Of a DNA stretch of 64,000 nucleotides, positions 53,568-62,175 are shown one piece after another. Below the pieces are notes generated by a model. That model did no database searches. It was given only the letters and a program-made list of their open reading frames with translations, and was not told the DNA's origin. Location of the stretch: NCBI GenBank assembly GCA_016714225.1, contig JADJNS010000005.1:248001-312000 (forward strand), in the 5' to 3' direction. Position 1 is the first letter of the stretch. Each line of letters opens with the position of its first letter. This DNA comes from Archangiaceae bacterium (lineage in GTDB: Bacteria > Myxococcota > Myxococcia > Myxococcales > Myxococcaceae). The translations under genes were made by a program, and so were the position numbers.

Positions 53568-53737
53568 GGGCAGACGGGGGTCGAGCTCACGCAGCGGCCG
53601 GCGCGGCAGCTGCTGCCCGAGGCACCCGCGTCACTTTGCGGGCACGCCGCCCCGGCGCCCAGCAGCTCTCGCGGAATCGCACCGCCGCCGCAGGCGCAGA
53701 GCCTCGCGAGCACGACCGTCGAGGGTGACCGTCTCAT
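53564..53737 (-). CDS. Tiny Cys-rich protein coupled to selB
   Basis: 57 residues. The ATG overlaps the upstream phosphoribosyltransferase stop (ATGA) and the stop overlaps the selB GTG (GTGA), so the frame fills exactly the space between two real genes, which supports translation. It has six Cys (for example SSCRAGRCVSS), a DAG motif and a short hydrophobic start (TVVLARLCACGGG) that could be a poor lipoprotein signal; it looks like the end of a myxobacterial Cys-rich lipoprotein. It could instead be a remnant or only a coupling frame. Confidence 0.5.
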   Translation of the reverse strand: MRRSPSTVVLARLCACGGGAIPRELLGAGAACPQSDAGASGSSCRAGRCVSSTPVCP

Positions 53738-54342
53738 GGCCCGAAGCGCGGCTCTTCGACCACCGAGGCGTAGTCCCACGGGAAGACGAAGAAGGTGTCT
53801 TCTTTGAGCGCGAAGAAGTGCGGCTTGAAGCCGCTCGGTCGGCACACCAGCGCGGCGGTCTGCACGGCGCTGGCGCCCACGCTCTTGGCGTGCGCGGCGG
53901 CGAGCTGCAGGGTGTCACCCGACGAGGCGATGTCGTCGACGATGAGCACCTTCCTGCCCTTGAGCTCTTTGGGCATCACGCCCGAGAGCCGGGGGCTGCC
54001 CCGCAGGCCGCGGTCTCGGCTGCGGCGGCTGATGCGCACCGGGTAGAACTCGCGCAGCATCGCGCTGGCGAGCGCTCCACCGACGAACACGCCGCCGTGG
54101 GCCACGCCCACCACCGCGTCGGGGTCGAACTTCGCCGCGGCGCGGGCGAGCTGCTGCACCAGCCGGTCGAACTGGGCCCACGACATCTCGCTGGCCGAGC
54201 TGCGCGCCGCCGAGCGGTCGAGCCCGGGAGGCGCGGGAGACTCGGGGGGAGCCCGCTTGCTGCTCGCACGCCGCGCGGGCGACGCCCGCCTCCGCGCGCG
54301 CTTCTTCGACGTCACCTTCTTCTTCGCAGCGTTGCGCTTCAA
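53734..54342 (-). CDS. Phosphoribosyltransferase-family protein with basic N-terminal tail
   Basis: 202 residues. A phosphoribosyltransferase fold covers about residues 50-200: AVVGVAHGGVFVGGALA, then the PRPP-binding motif VLIVDDIASSGDTL, then FPWDYASV near the end, which is closest to xanthine/hypoxanthine-type enzymes and related uncharacterised proteins. The first ~35 residues are a tail of Lys, Arg, Ala and Ser (KKKVTSKKRARRRASPARR) like histone H1 tails, suggesting nucleic acid or nucleoid contact. The start is uncertain: TTG at 54342 has AGGA six bases upstream; another TTG lies at 54360. Confidence 0.8.
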   Translation of the reverse strand: MKRNAAKKKVTSKKRARRRASPARRASSKRAPPESPAPPGLDRSAARSSASEMSWAQFDRLVQQLARAAAKFDPDAVVGVAHGGVFVGGALASAMLREFYPVRISRRSRDRGLRGSPRLSGVMPKELKGRKVLIVDDIASSGDTLQLAAAHAKSVGASAVQTAALVCRPSGFKPHFFALKEDTFFVFPWDYASVVEEPRFGP

Positions 54343-54371
54343 GGCTTGTCCTGTCTTCAAAGGTGAGTCGC

Positions 54372-56423
54372 TCAGGGAGCACACCCATCGAGCAGCACCA
54401 TCGCGCCCGAGGTCGACGTGAAACGGAAACCGCCCGCGCGGCAGGTCAGGCCGGTGGGGCAGAACGACGAAGCCACCGCATCGCACGCGCGGAAGCACAC
54501 CCGGGTGGCGTTGGGCAGCGTGCCGCACGCGCCCGAGGCGCAGTCGCCGTCGACCGCGCACGAGCCCCCCGCCTCGCGCGGCGATGCCACGGCCGGCCGG
54601 CAGCGCAGGGTGTAGCTGCCGGCGTCGAGCGGGCTCACGTCGGGCGCGCAGCGCGCACCGCCGTCGGCCGAGCAGTCTTCATCTTTGAGGCAGGCGACGC
54701 CGCTGCACACCGTCTTCACCGAGAGCGCGTCGTCGGGACTGCCGGCGCGCCCGTCGGGGCCGCGGTAGCCGAGGTAAGCGGTGGGCAGGCAGTCGAGCGG
54801 GCCGCTGGCGAGGCCACCGTCGGCTGCGGCGGTGCAGTCGGCGCCGCTGCGGCACGCCTCGAGGCAGTAGCCCAGGCGGCGCACCCCGCGCGCGTCGTCG
54901 GTCGAGCAGAAGCCCGAGGCGCACTGGGTGTTGGTGGCGCACGACGCGCCGGCCGCGAGGCCGTTGGGGTTCTTGAGCCCGCAGTTGAGCTTGAGGCCCG
55001 AGCGCGCGGCGGCGGTGACCAGCCGTGGGCGGCAGGCGAGCCCGCCGTCGACGCCGTACTCGCTGCAGTCGGCCGCGCTCTGGCAGCCGGGGCGGCAACC
55101 GGTGAGGAACACGCCCTCGCCGTCGGGGTTCACGAACGAGAAGTCGCCGTCGCAGGTGCCGCTGCGGCCGCCCACGCTGCAGTCGGTGTCGCTCTCGCAA
55201 GCGCTGTAGCAGTAGTACGGCGCGCTCGCGGGCGTCAGGTCGCCGCGGCACGCACCGCTCTGGCAGAGGCGGTTGGGGGCGACGGTGCCTCCGTCGGGCA
55301 GCCGGCCTGCGCCGCAGGGCGCGAGGCCCGGCGCGGCGCCCACGTTGAACGCGCACTGGGTCGAGAGCAGGTCGGTGGCCGAGGGGTCAGAGGCCGGCTG
55401 GCACGACTGCCCGGCGCGGCAGCTCGAGTCGGCGGTGCACCTCGCGCCGAAGCCGTTGTCGGCGTAGCACAGGCCGTACTCGCGCCCGTAGAAGTCTCCG
55501 GCGAACGGGTGGCAGACCTCGGGCGAGGGGCACGCGCCGAGCGCGCCGGGGTCGCAGTACGCGCGGCACGAGCTGAGCTGCGCCGAGTCGGGCACGCAGG
55601 CCAGCGACGGCTGGCAGTTCGAGAGCCCCTGCGCGTCGAGGGTGCAGCTGTCGCGGTAGTTCTTGGCGTTCTGCACCGGGGTGAAGCAGACGCCCAGCAG
55701 GCCGCCCATGTCGAACACGTACGACGTGCTGTCCGAGTACTTGAGCGTGTAGCAAATCTGCCCGGTCGGGCAGCTCGGCGCGAAGGCGTTGCACCCCTGC
55801 AGGCAGGTCGGCACGTTGCCCAGGTTCACGCAGGTGAGGCCCTGCGCGCAGGCGGTGCCGGTGGGGCAGCCCTGGCCGGCGGCGGCGCCGGCGCAGGTGC
55901 CGCCCTGGCAGGTGAGACCGTTGGGGCAGTGCTCGTCGACGAGGCAGTGCGAGCAGGTGCCGCTCACCTGCTCGCAGTGGGCGGGGCCGGGCTGGCCGCA
56001 CTGCGCGTCGGTGAGGCACTGCACGCAGCGCTGACTGCCCATCTGGCAGATGGGGCGGTCGAAGGGGCAGTCGGCGTTGGCGCCGCACTCCGCGCAGGTG
56101 AAGGCGTCGGGCCGGCAGTGACCAGTGGGGCAGTCGCCGTCGGTGATGCAGCCGGCGAACACGCACTCGCGGCCCGAGCAGGCCTCGCCCAGGCCACACT
56201 CGAGGTCGTCGGCGCAGGGCACGTGCGCGGCGCACACCGACTGGCGGCAGACGCCGTCGAAGCCGGCTGCCTTGCAGTCTTCGGGCGAGTCGCAGGCGAT
56301 GGTGGGCCCTGCGTCGGCGACGGTGCCCGCATCGTCCTCATGCGAGGGCCCCGACGAGCAGGCGGTGAACGTCACCAGGCAGGCGAGGAGCGGGCGGCGC
56401 ATCCTCCTCGAGGTGTAGCCCAT
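54372..56423 (-). CDS. Large Cys-rich lipoprotein with repeated disulfide modules
   Basis: 683 residues. A signal peptide with lipobox-like end (LVTFTAC) and an Asp/Ala linker precede a mature chain with very many Cys, mostly as repeated C..D.DC..G.C..G.C modules (DDLECGLGEACSGREC, DGDCPTGHC, DAQCG), the pattern of myxobacterial surface lipoproteins of unknown function. Residues ~225-560 contain less repetitive parts. The start is uncertain: ATG 56423, or ATG 56402 which is directly behind GAGGAGG, too close for a good ribosome site. It lies 14 bases downstream of argE. Confidence 0.82.
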   Translation of the reverse strand: MGYTSRRMRRPLLACLVTFTACSSGPSHEDDAGTVADAGPTIACDSPEDCKAAGFDGVCRQSVCAAHVPCADDLECGLGEACSGRECVFAGCITDGDCPTGHCRPDAFTCAECGANADCPFDRPICQMGSQRCVQCLTDAQCGQPGPAHCEQVSGTCSHCLVDEHCPNGLTCQGGTCAGAAAGQGCPTGTACAQGLTCVNLGNVPTCLQGCNAFAPSCPTGQICYTLKYSDSTSYVFDMGGLLGVCFTPVQNAKNYRDSCTLDAQGLSNCQPSLACVPDSAQLSSCRAYCDPGALGACPSPEVCHPFAGDFYGREYGLCYADNGFGARCTADSSCRAGQSCQPASDPSATDLLSTQCAFNVGAAPGLAPCGAGRLPDGGTVAPNRLCQSGACRGDLTPASAPYYCYSACESDTDCSVGGRSGTCDGDFSFVNPDGEGVFLTGCRPGCQSAADCSEYGVDGGLACRPRLVTAAARSGLKLNCGLKNPNGLAAGASCATNTQCASGFCSTDDARGVRRLGYCLEACRSGADCTAAADGGLASGPLDCLPTAYLGYRGPDGRAGSPDDALSVKTVCSGVACLKDEDCSADGGARCAPDVSPLDAGSYTLRCRPAVASPREAGGSCAVDGDCASGACGTLPNATRVCFRACDAVASSFCPTGLTCRAGGFRFTSTSGAMVLLDGCAP

Positions 56424-56437
56424 CGAAGAGGGAGTGG

Positions 56438-57559
56438 CTACGCGCAGAACGCCAGCAGCGCCTGCTCGAGAACTTGCGCGCAGCGGTGCAGCTCGACCTT
56501 GGGCACGAACTCACCGGTCTGGTGCGCGTTCTTGATGTCGCCGGGGCCGAACACCACCGGCACGCTGCCCAGCTCGCTCATCTGCGGGCCCTCGGTGCCG
56601 AACGCGACGGTGGAGGCCGAGTTGCCGCTCTGCTGCTCGAGAAAGCGCACCACCTCGGCCTCGGCGGGGGTGTCGAAGCCGCGGTCTTTGCGCAGCGTCT
56701 TCACCTGCAGCGAGAAGCCGGGGTCTTCGGCGACGCACTGCGAGCGCAGCTTCTCGACCGCGCCCAGCACGTGGTCGACGCTCTGCGAGGGAATCGGGCG
56801 CCACTCGAGCGTGACCCGGCACTCTCCGGGAATGATGTTCTTCGCCTTGCCGCCCGAGATGATGCCGGTGTTCAAGGTGGTGAACGGCGGCTCGAACTTG
56901 AGGTCGGTCTCGGTGCGCAGCTCGTGGCGCGAGAACGCCTCGAGCCGGGTGAGGAAGCGCGCGGCGCGGAACACCGCCGAGGCGCCGCTGTCGGGGTACG
57001 CGCTGTGGCCTTCTTTGCCGGTGAAGACGAGCTCGGCGAGGCAGTAGCCCTTGTTGGCGCGAATCGGCGTGAGCGAGGTCGGCTCTCCGATGATGCAGCG
57101 CTTGCTCTTGGCCTTGCCGGCGTCGACCAGCTGCTTGGCGCCGTAGCAGCCGACCTCTTCGTCGGCGGTGAAGCAGAGGAGAAAGGGCCTGGTGAGCCGG
57201 GCGCGCGTCTGGTGCAGCGCTCGAACAGCGCAGGCGACGAAGGCTTTCGTGTCGCACGAGCCGCGGCCATAGAGCTTGCCGTCACGCTCGCTGAGCTTGA
57301 GGGCTCCGTCCCACGCCTTGTCGTAGGGCACGCAGTCGCTGTGGCCGACCAGCGCCAGCTCGGCGAGCTGACCGGGCGCGTTGGTGGCGATGAGGTTCAC
57401 CTTCTCGACGCCCTGCTCGTCTCGGTAGCGGTGGCGCTCGAGCGAGAGGCTCAGGCCCTCGAGGCGCTTTTCCAGCGCGTCGATGATGGGGCCGTTGGGG
57501 AGCGTCGAGGTCGAGTCGATGGCCACCAGCTCGGCGAGCAGGGTCTCGAGGTTCGTCAC
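56438..57559 (-). CDS. argE: Acetylornithine deacetylase-like M20 peptidase
   Basis: 373 residues (E. coli ArgE 383). It removes the acetyl group from N-acetylornithine, or acts on another N-acyl amino acid. Two-zinc ligands are seen: HSDCVP, GRGSCDTKAF, the catalytic TADEEVGCYGAK and EPTS, and the dimerisation segment starts GKEGHSAYPDSG. The C-terminal ligand His falls in NAHQTGEFV. ArgE fits best because of GRGSCDTKAFV and the length, but succinyl-diaminopimelate desuccinylase is a near relative. The start is GTG (TNLETLLAELVAID); a longer open frame upstream lacks coding character. It is divergent from the hox operon. Confidence 0.88.
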   Translation of the reverse strand: MTNLETLLAELVAIDSTSTLPNGPIIDALEKRLEGLSLSLERHRYRDEQGVEKVNLIATNAPGQLAELALVGHSDCVPYDKAWDGALKLSERDGKLYGRGSCDTKAFVACAVRALHQTRARLTRPFLLCFTADEEVGCYGAKQLVDAGKAKSKRCIIGEPTSLTPIRANKGYCLAELVFTGKEGHSAYPDSGASAVFRAARFLTRLEAFSRHELRTETDLKFEPPFTTLNTGIISGGKAKNIIPGECRVTLEWRPIPSQSVDHVLGAVEKLRSQCVAEDPGFSLQVKTLRKDRGFDTPAEAEVVRFLEQQSGNSASTVAFGTEGPQMSELGSVPVVFGPGDIKNAHQTGEFVPKVELHRCAQVLEQALLAFCA

Positions 57560-57736
57560 GAGGTGGGTCGTATCAGGCCGTCGGTGCTCTGGCACTGCAA
57601 ACGGCCGCGCTCGAAAGGGCCCGCCCGGCAGGGTGCCCGCTCGACGACGCACGTGCAGCCGCGCGCAGATTCTGCACGCCGGCGCGGGTGCTCCCCAGGC
57701 ACGGGTGCTGGCACGGCCCGTGAAGCACCGGGGGGC

Positions 57737-59518
57737 TTGTCTCCGGCCGAACTCTCCCAGCTGCTCCACCGGCACCACGGCGACCCGAACCGGCTGCTGC
57801 AGATGCTCCGCGAGGTTCAGGCCGCCGCGGGGTGGGTCTCACCCGAGGTCATCACCGAGCTCGCGAAGGGCCTGACCCTGCCGCGCGCCCGCGTCGAGGG
57901 GGTCGCCACCTTCTACACCTTGCTCGCGACGCGGCCGCGCGGCGAGTACCAGGTGCTCTTCGCCGACAACATCATCGAGCGCTTTCACGGCAGCGTCGCG
58001 CTGCGCGAGCGGCTGTGTGCGGCGCTCGGCGTGGCGCCCGGCGCGCTGCGCCCCGACGGCAGGGTGAGCGTCGGCACCACTTCGTGCATCGGCTTGAGCG
58101 ACCAGCCCGCCTCGTTGCTGGTCAATGGTCTCGCCATCGCTCGCCTCACCGTCGAGCGGGTCGACGCCATCGCGGCGCTCATCGGGCAGCGCGCGCCGCT
58201 CGACCAGTGGCCGGCCGAGCTGTTTCACGTCGACGAGCCCATTCGGCGCGCCGGCCTGCTGCTCGGCGCGCACCTCGAGCCCGGCGCCGCCGTGCGCGCC
58301 GCGCTCGCGCGCTCGAGCGAAGCGCTGCTCGAAGAGCTGAAGCGCTCGAAGCTGCGCGGCCGCGGAGGCGCCGGCTTCTCGACCCACGACAAGTGGCGCG
58401 CCGCGCGCGACGCCCCCGGCCCCACCCGCTTCGTGGTGTGCAACGCCGACGAAGGCGAGCCCGGCACCTTCAAAGACCGCACCCTGCTGCGCCGGCAGCT
58501 CGACGCGGTGCTCGACGGCATGACCGTCGCGGCCCACGCCATCGGGGCCCAGCGCGGCTTCATCTACCTGCGAGGCGAGTACCTCTTCATCGCCCCGGCC
58601 ATCGAGGCGGCGCTCGCCGCGCGGCGGGCCGCCCACCTGCTCGGGCGCGACGTGCTGGGCCGCACCGGCTTCGACTTCGACCTCGAGCTGCACCTGGGCG
58701 CGGGCGCGTACGTGTGCGGCGAAGAGTCGGCGCTGCTCGAGTCGCTCGAGGGCCGCCGCGGCATACCCCGCAGGCGGCCACCCTACCCGGTGACGCACGG
58801 CTACCTGCAGCGGCCGACGGTGGTGAACAACGTCGAGACGTTCGCTTCGGTCGCCCACGTGGCACTCGCCGGTGGAGCGCGCTTCGCCGAGCTGGGCACC
58901 GAGCGCTCGACCGGCACGCGGGTGCACTCGGTATCGGGCGACTGCGCGCGGCCGGGCCTGTACGAGCTGCCGATGGGCGCCAGCGTGCGCGAGCTGCTCG
59001 ACGCCTGCGGCGCCGAGGCCCCGATTCAGGCGGTGCAGGTCGGCGGGCCCTCGAGGACCCTGCTGTCGCCGCGCGAGCTCGACCGCGCGCTGTGCTTCGA
59101 AGACCTGCCCAGCGCCGGCGCCTTCATGGTGTTCGGCCCGCAACGCGACCTGCTCGAGGTGGTCGCCAGCTTCGCGCGCTTCTTCGCCCACGAGAGCTGC
59201 GGCTTCTGCACGCCGTGCCGGGTGGGCACCACGCAGCTGCAAGGCGCCGTCGATGCGCTGGTGGGCGGGCGCGGCACGCGGCGCGACGTGCGCCATGCCC
59301 TGCGGCTGTGCGCGCTGATGCGCGACGCGAGCCACTGCGGGCTCGGCACCACCGCGGGCCGGCCGTTCATGCAGCTCTACGAGAAGTTCAAGCCCACCAT
59401 CGAGCGCAGCCTCTCGTCGCTCGAGTTCCGCCCCACCTTCGACCTCGACGAGGCGCTCGCGCCGGCGCGGGCGCTCACCGGCCGCGACGACGAGCGCGCC
59501 CACCTGGAGGACCCATGA
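57737..59518 (+). CDS. hoxF: NAD-reducing hydrogenase diaphorase subunit HoxF (NuoE-NuoF fusion)
   Basis: 593 residues. It couples hydrogenase electrons to NAD. The N-terminal ~160 residues are NuoE-like and the rest NuoF-like: FMN loop RGRGGAGFSTHDKW (about 207), GAGAYVCGEESALLESLEG (about 321), [4Fe-4S] ligands ESCGFCTPC (about 487) and SHCGLG (about 532). In the NuoE part the expected TSCxGxCDQGP reads TSCIGLSDQP, so one [2Fe-2S] ligand is Ser and the cluster may be missing. The start is uncertain: TTG 57737 fits the family start, GTG 57653 is open. The stop overlaps hoxU (ATGA). Confidence 0.92.
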   Translation: MSPAELSQLLHRHHGDPNRLLQMLREVQAAAGWVSPEVITELAKGLTLPRARVEGVATFYTLLATRPRGEYQVLFADNIIERFHGSVALRERLCAALGVAPGALRPDGRVSVGTTSCIGLSDQPASLLVNGLAIARLTVERVDAIAALIGQRAPLDQWPAELFHVDEPIRRAGLLLGAHLEPGAAVRAALARSSEALLEELKRSKLRGRGGAGFSTHDKWRAARDAPGPTRFVVCNADEGEPGTFKDRTLLRRQLDAVLDGMTVAAHAIGAQRGFIYLRGEYLFIAPAIEAALAARRAAHLLGRDVLGRTGFDFDLELHLGAGAYVCGEESALLESLEGRRGIPRRRPPYPVTHGYLQRPTVVNNVETFASVAHVALAGGARFAELGTERSTGTRVHSVSGDCARPGLYELPMGASVRELLDACGAEAPIQAVQVGGPSRTLLSPRELDRALCFEDLPSAGAFMVFGPQRDLLEVVASFARFFAHESCGFCTPCRVGTTQLQGAVDALVGGRGTRRDVRHALRLCALMRDASHCGLGTTAGRPFMQLYEKFKPTIERSLSSLEFRPTFDLDEALAPARALTGRDDERAHLEDP

Positions 59519-60222
59519 AGGGCACCTTCACTCTCGACGGCAGCGAGGTGCCCTTTCACGAGGGGCAGACGGTGCTCGAGGCCGCGCGCGATGCGGGCCG
59601 CTACATTCCCCACCTGTGCGCGCACCCCGAGTTCGAGCCGCACGGCAGCTGCCGGGTGTGCACGGTGAAGGCCGAAGGGCGCATGGCCGCCGCGTGCACG
59701 CTGCCGGCGCGCGAGGGGCTCGCCGTCGAGAGCGCGACCGACGAGCTGCGCGAGCTGCGCCGCGGGCTGGTGCAGCTGCTGTTCGTCGAGGGCAACCACT
59801 TCTGCCCCTCGTGCGAGAAGAGCGGCGACTGCCAGCTGCAGGCGGTCGGCTATGCGCTCGAGGTGCGGTCACTTCACTTTCCGCAGCTGTTTCCCGATCG
59901 GCCGCTCGATGCCTCGCACCCCGACGTGCTGCTCGACTTCAACCGCTGCATTCTCTGCGAGCTGTGCGTGCGCGCGTCGGCCGAGGTCGACCACAAGAGC
60001 GTGTTCGCGCTGGGAGGCCGCGGCATCGACAAGCACCTCATCGTGAACGCCGAGTCGGGGCGGCTCGCCGACACCTCGCTCAGCGTGACCGACACCGCGG
60101 TCGGCGTCTGCCCGGTCGGCGTCATCTTGAAGAAGGGGCGGGGCTTCACCGTGCCGTTGGGTCAGCGCACGTACGACCGCGCGCCGATCGACGCGCCGCC
60201 CGAGAAGGCAGGCAAGCCGTGA
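59515..60222 (+). CDS. hoxU: HoxU, iron-sulfur subunit of the hydrogenase diaphorase
   Basis: 235 residues, matching the N-terminal part of NuoG. It carries electrons between the hydrogenase and diaphorase parts. The ferredoxin-like [2Fe-2S] ligands fall in HLCAHPEFEPHGSCRVCTV and the Cys of AACTLP; the His/Cys cluster in HFCPSCEKSGDC; and a further [4Fe-4S] set in CILCELCVRAS with VGVCPVG. Start ATG overlaps the hoxF stop; stop overlaps the hoxY GTG. Confidence 0.94.
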   Translation: MKGTFTLDGSEVPFHEGQTVLEAARDAGRYIPHLCAHPEFEPHGSCRVCTVKAEGRMAAACTLPAREGLAVESATDELRELRRGLVQLLFVEGNHFCPSCEKSGDCQLQAVGYALEVRSLHFPQLFPDRPLDASHPDVLLDFNRCILCELCVRASAEVDHKSVFALGGRGIDKHLIVNAESGRLADTSLSVTDTAVGVCPVGVILKKGRGFTVPLGQRTYDRAPIDAPPEKAGKP

Positions 60223-60734
60223 AGAAGCTGAAGGTCGCCACCGCGTCGCTGGCCGGCTGCTTCGGCTGCCACATGTCGCTGCTCGACATCGACGAGCGCC
60301 TCTTCACCCTGCTCGAGAAGGTCGAGCTCGACCGCTCGCCGCTCACCGACTTCAAGCAGTTCGGCCCGTGCGACCTCGGCCTGGTCGAAGGAGGCCTGTG
60401 CAACGCCGAGAACGTCGAGGTGCTGCGCGAGCTGCGTCGCCACTGCAAGGTGCTGGTCGCCGTCGGCGCGTGCGCCATCAACGGGGGGCTGCCGGCGCAG
60501 CGCAATCACCTCGACGTGCGCGAGTGCCTGACGTCGGTGTACGGCCGCACGGTGCCCGACGACCCCGAGCTGCCGCTGCCGCTCGACCGGGTGCACGCCA
60601 TCAACGACGTGGTGAAGGTCGACTACTTCCTGCCCGGGTGCCCTCCGAGCGCCGAGGCGCTGTGGCACTTTCTCGACGACTTCTTGAACGGGCGAACGCC
60701 GCACCTCGGCCACGGGTTGATTTCTTATGACTGA
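60219..60734 (+). CDS. hoxY: HoxY, small subunit of [NiFe] hydrogenase
   Basis: 171 residues. This is the short, single-cluster small subunit found in group 3d hydrogenases. The proximal [4Fe-4S] ligands are in AGCFGCHMSLLD, GACAINGG and PGCPPSAEAL. There is no Tat signal, so the enzyme is cytoplasmic. The GTG start overlaps hoxU and the last eight bases overlap hoxH. Confidence 0.95.
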   Translation: MKKLKVATASLAGCFGCHMSLLDIDERLFTLLEKVELDRSPLTDFKQFGPCDLGLVEGGLCNAENVEVLRELRRHCKVLVAVGACAINGGLPAQRNHLDVRECLTSVYGRTVPDDPELPLPLDRVHAINDVVKVDYFLPGCPPSAEALWHFLDDFLNGRTPHLGHGLISYD

Positions 60735-62175
60735 AGCGCAGCCCGCCACCCGGCGCGTCGCGATCGACCCGCTCACGCGCGTCGAGGGGCACGGCAAAAT
60801 CACGCTGCGCCTGGGCGAAGACGGCAAGGTGCTTCAGGCGCGGCTGCACATCGTCGAGTTCCGCGGCTTCGAGCGCTTCATTCAGGGCCGCCCCTACTGG
60901 GAGGTGCCGGTGATGGTGCAGCGGCTCTGCGGCATCTGCCCGGTGAGCCACCACCTGGCCGCCTCCAAGGCGCTCGACGTGGTGCTCGGCGCGACGCCCA
61001 CCCCCACCGCGAACGCGGTGCGGCGGCTGATGCACTACGGGCAGATTCTGCAATCTCACGCGCTGCACTTCTTTCACCTCGCCTCGCCCGACCTCTTGTT
61101 CGGCTTCGACAGCGAGGCGGGGCGGCGCAACCTGCAGGCCGTCGCCGCCGAGTACCCCGAGCTCGCGCGCCAGGGAGTGCTGCTGCGCCGCTTCGGGCAA
61201 GAGGTGATTCGCATCACCGCCGGCAAGCGCGTGCACGGCACCGGCTCGCTGCCGGGCGGAGTGAACAAGGCAGTCACCGCTGCCGACCGCGATGCGCTGG
61301 CGGCTGCGCTGCCCGAGGTGCTCGGGTGGGCGCGCGAAGGTGTGGCGCTGGTGAAGCGCCTGCACCGCGAGCGGTGGGAGCTGTACGAGTCGTTCGGCTC
61401 GGCCGAGAGCGGGCTGTTGTCGCTGGTGGGCCGCGACGGGCGCCTCGAGCTCTACGACGGGGTGCTGCGCGCCCGGTCGGCGCACGGCGCGCTGCTGCTC
61501 GACGGCGTCGACCCGGCCCGCTACCGCGAGCACTTCGCCGAAGAGGTGAAGCCCTGGTCGTACATGAAGTTCCCGTACCTCACCGCGCTGGGCCCCGAGC
61601 GGGGCACGTACAAGGTCGGCCCGCTGGCCCGGCTGCAGAACTGCGACTTCATTCACACGCCGCTGGCCGAGGCCGAGCGGGTGGAGTTTCGCGAGGCGCA
61701 CCACGGCGAGCTCACCCACGCTCCGCTCGCCTACCACTGGGCGAGGCTCGTCGAGCTGTTGCACGCCGCCGAGGTGGTGGGCGAGCTGCTCGCCGCGCCC
61801 GAGCTGCTCGGCAGCGAGCTGCTCGCCCGCGGTGAGCGCACCGGTGAGGGAGTGGGGGTCATCGAGGCGCCGCGGGGCACGTTGATTCACCACTACCGCG
61901 TCGGCGCAGACGACCTGGTCACGTCGTGCAACCTCATCGTCAGCACGACCCACAACAATCAGGCGATGAACGACGCGGTGGCCCAGGTGGCGCGGCGCTA
62001 CCTCGACGGCGTCGAGCCGACCGAGCCGCTGCTCAACCACCTCGAGGTCGCCATTCGCGCGTTCGACCCGTGTCTGTCGTGCGCGACCCACGCGCTGGGC
62101 AAGATGCCGCTCGAGGTGGTGGTGGTCGACGCGGGCGGCGCCGAGGTCGGCCGCGCAGAGAAGCGGGGTGGGTGA
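60727..62175 (+). CDS. hoxH: HoxH, catalytic large subunit of [NiFe] hydrogenase
   Basis: 482 residues. It binds the Ni-Fe centre. The N-terminal ligand motif RLCGICPVSHH and the C-terminal DPCLSCATHA are both complete, with Cys, not selenocysteine, at all four positions. After the His there is a ~26-residue tail (ALGKMPLEVVVV..) expected to be cut off by HoxW during maturation. The N-terminus (DPLTRVEGHGKI) is typical. The subunit set F-U-Y-H places the enzyme in group 3d (NAD-coupled, bidirectional). The hyp maturation genes are not in the window. Confidence 0.96.
   Translation: MTEAQPATRRVAIDPLTRVEGHGKITLRLGEDGKVLQARLHIVEFRGFERFIQGRPYWEVPVMVQRLCGICPVSHHLAASKALDVVLGATPTPTANAVRRLMHYGQILQSHALHFFHLASPDLLFGFDSEAGRRNLQAVAAEYPELARQGVLLRRFGQEVIRITAGKRVHGTGSLPGGVNKAVTAADRDALAAALPEVLGWAREGVALVKRLHRERWELYESFGSAESGLLSLVGRDGRLELYDGVLRARSAHGALLLDGVDPARYREHFAEEVKPWSYMKFPYLTALGPERGTYKVGPLARLQNCDFIHTPLAEAERVEFREAHHGELTHAPLAYHWARLVELLHAAEVVGELLAAPELLGSELLARGERTGEGVGVIEAPRGTLIHHYRVGADDLVTSCNLIVSTTHNNQAMNDAVAQVARRYLDGVEPTEPLLNHLEVAIRAFDPCLSCATHALGKMPLEVVVVDAGGAEVGRAEKRGG

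Noticed and set aside
51579..53734. Selenocysteine tRNA or SECIS near selB
   Set aside because: No long-variable-arm tRNA fold or GGTTCGA-type T-loop was found in the intergenic bases on either strand.
57709..57724. TGGCACG sequence ahead of hoxF as a sigma-54 promoter
   Set aside because: The -24 part is perfect but the -12 part reads GTGAA instead of TTGCW, and the start would fall at the start codon itself.
60727..62175. Selenocysteine (in-frame TGA) in the hydrogenase large subunit
   Set aside because: All four nickel ligands are encoded by Cys codons and the frame has no internal TGA.
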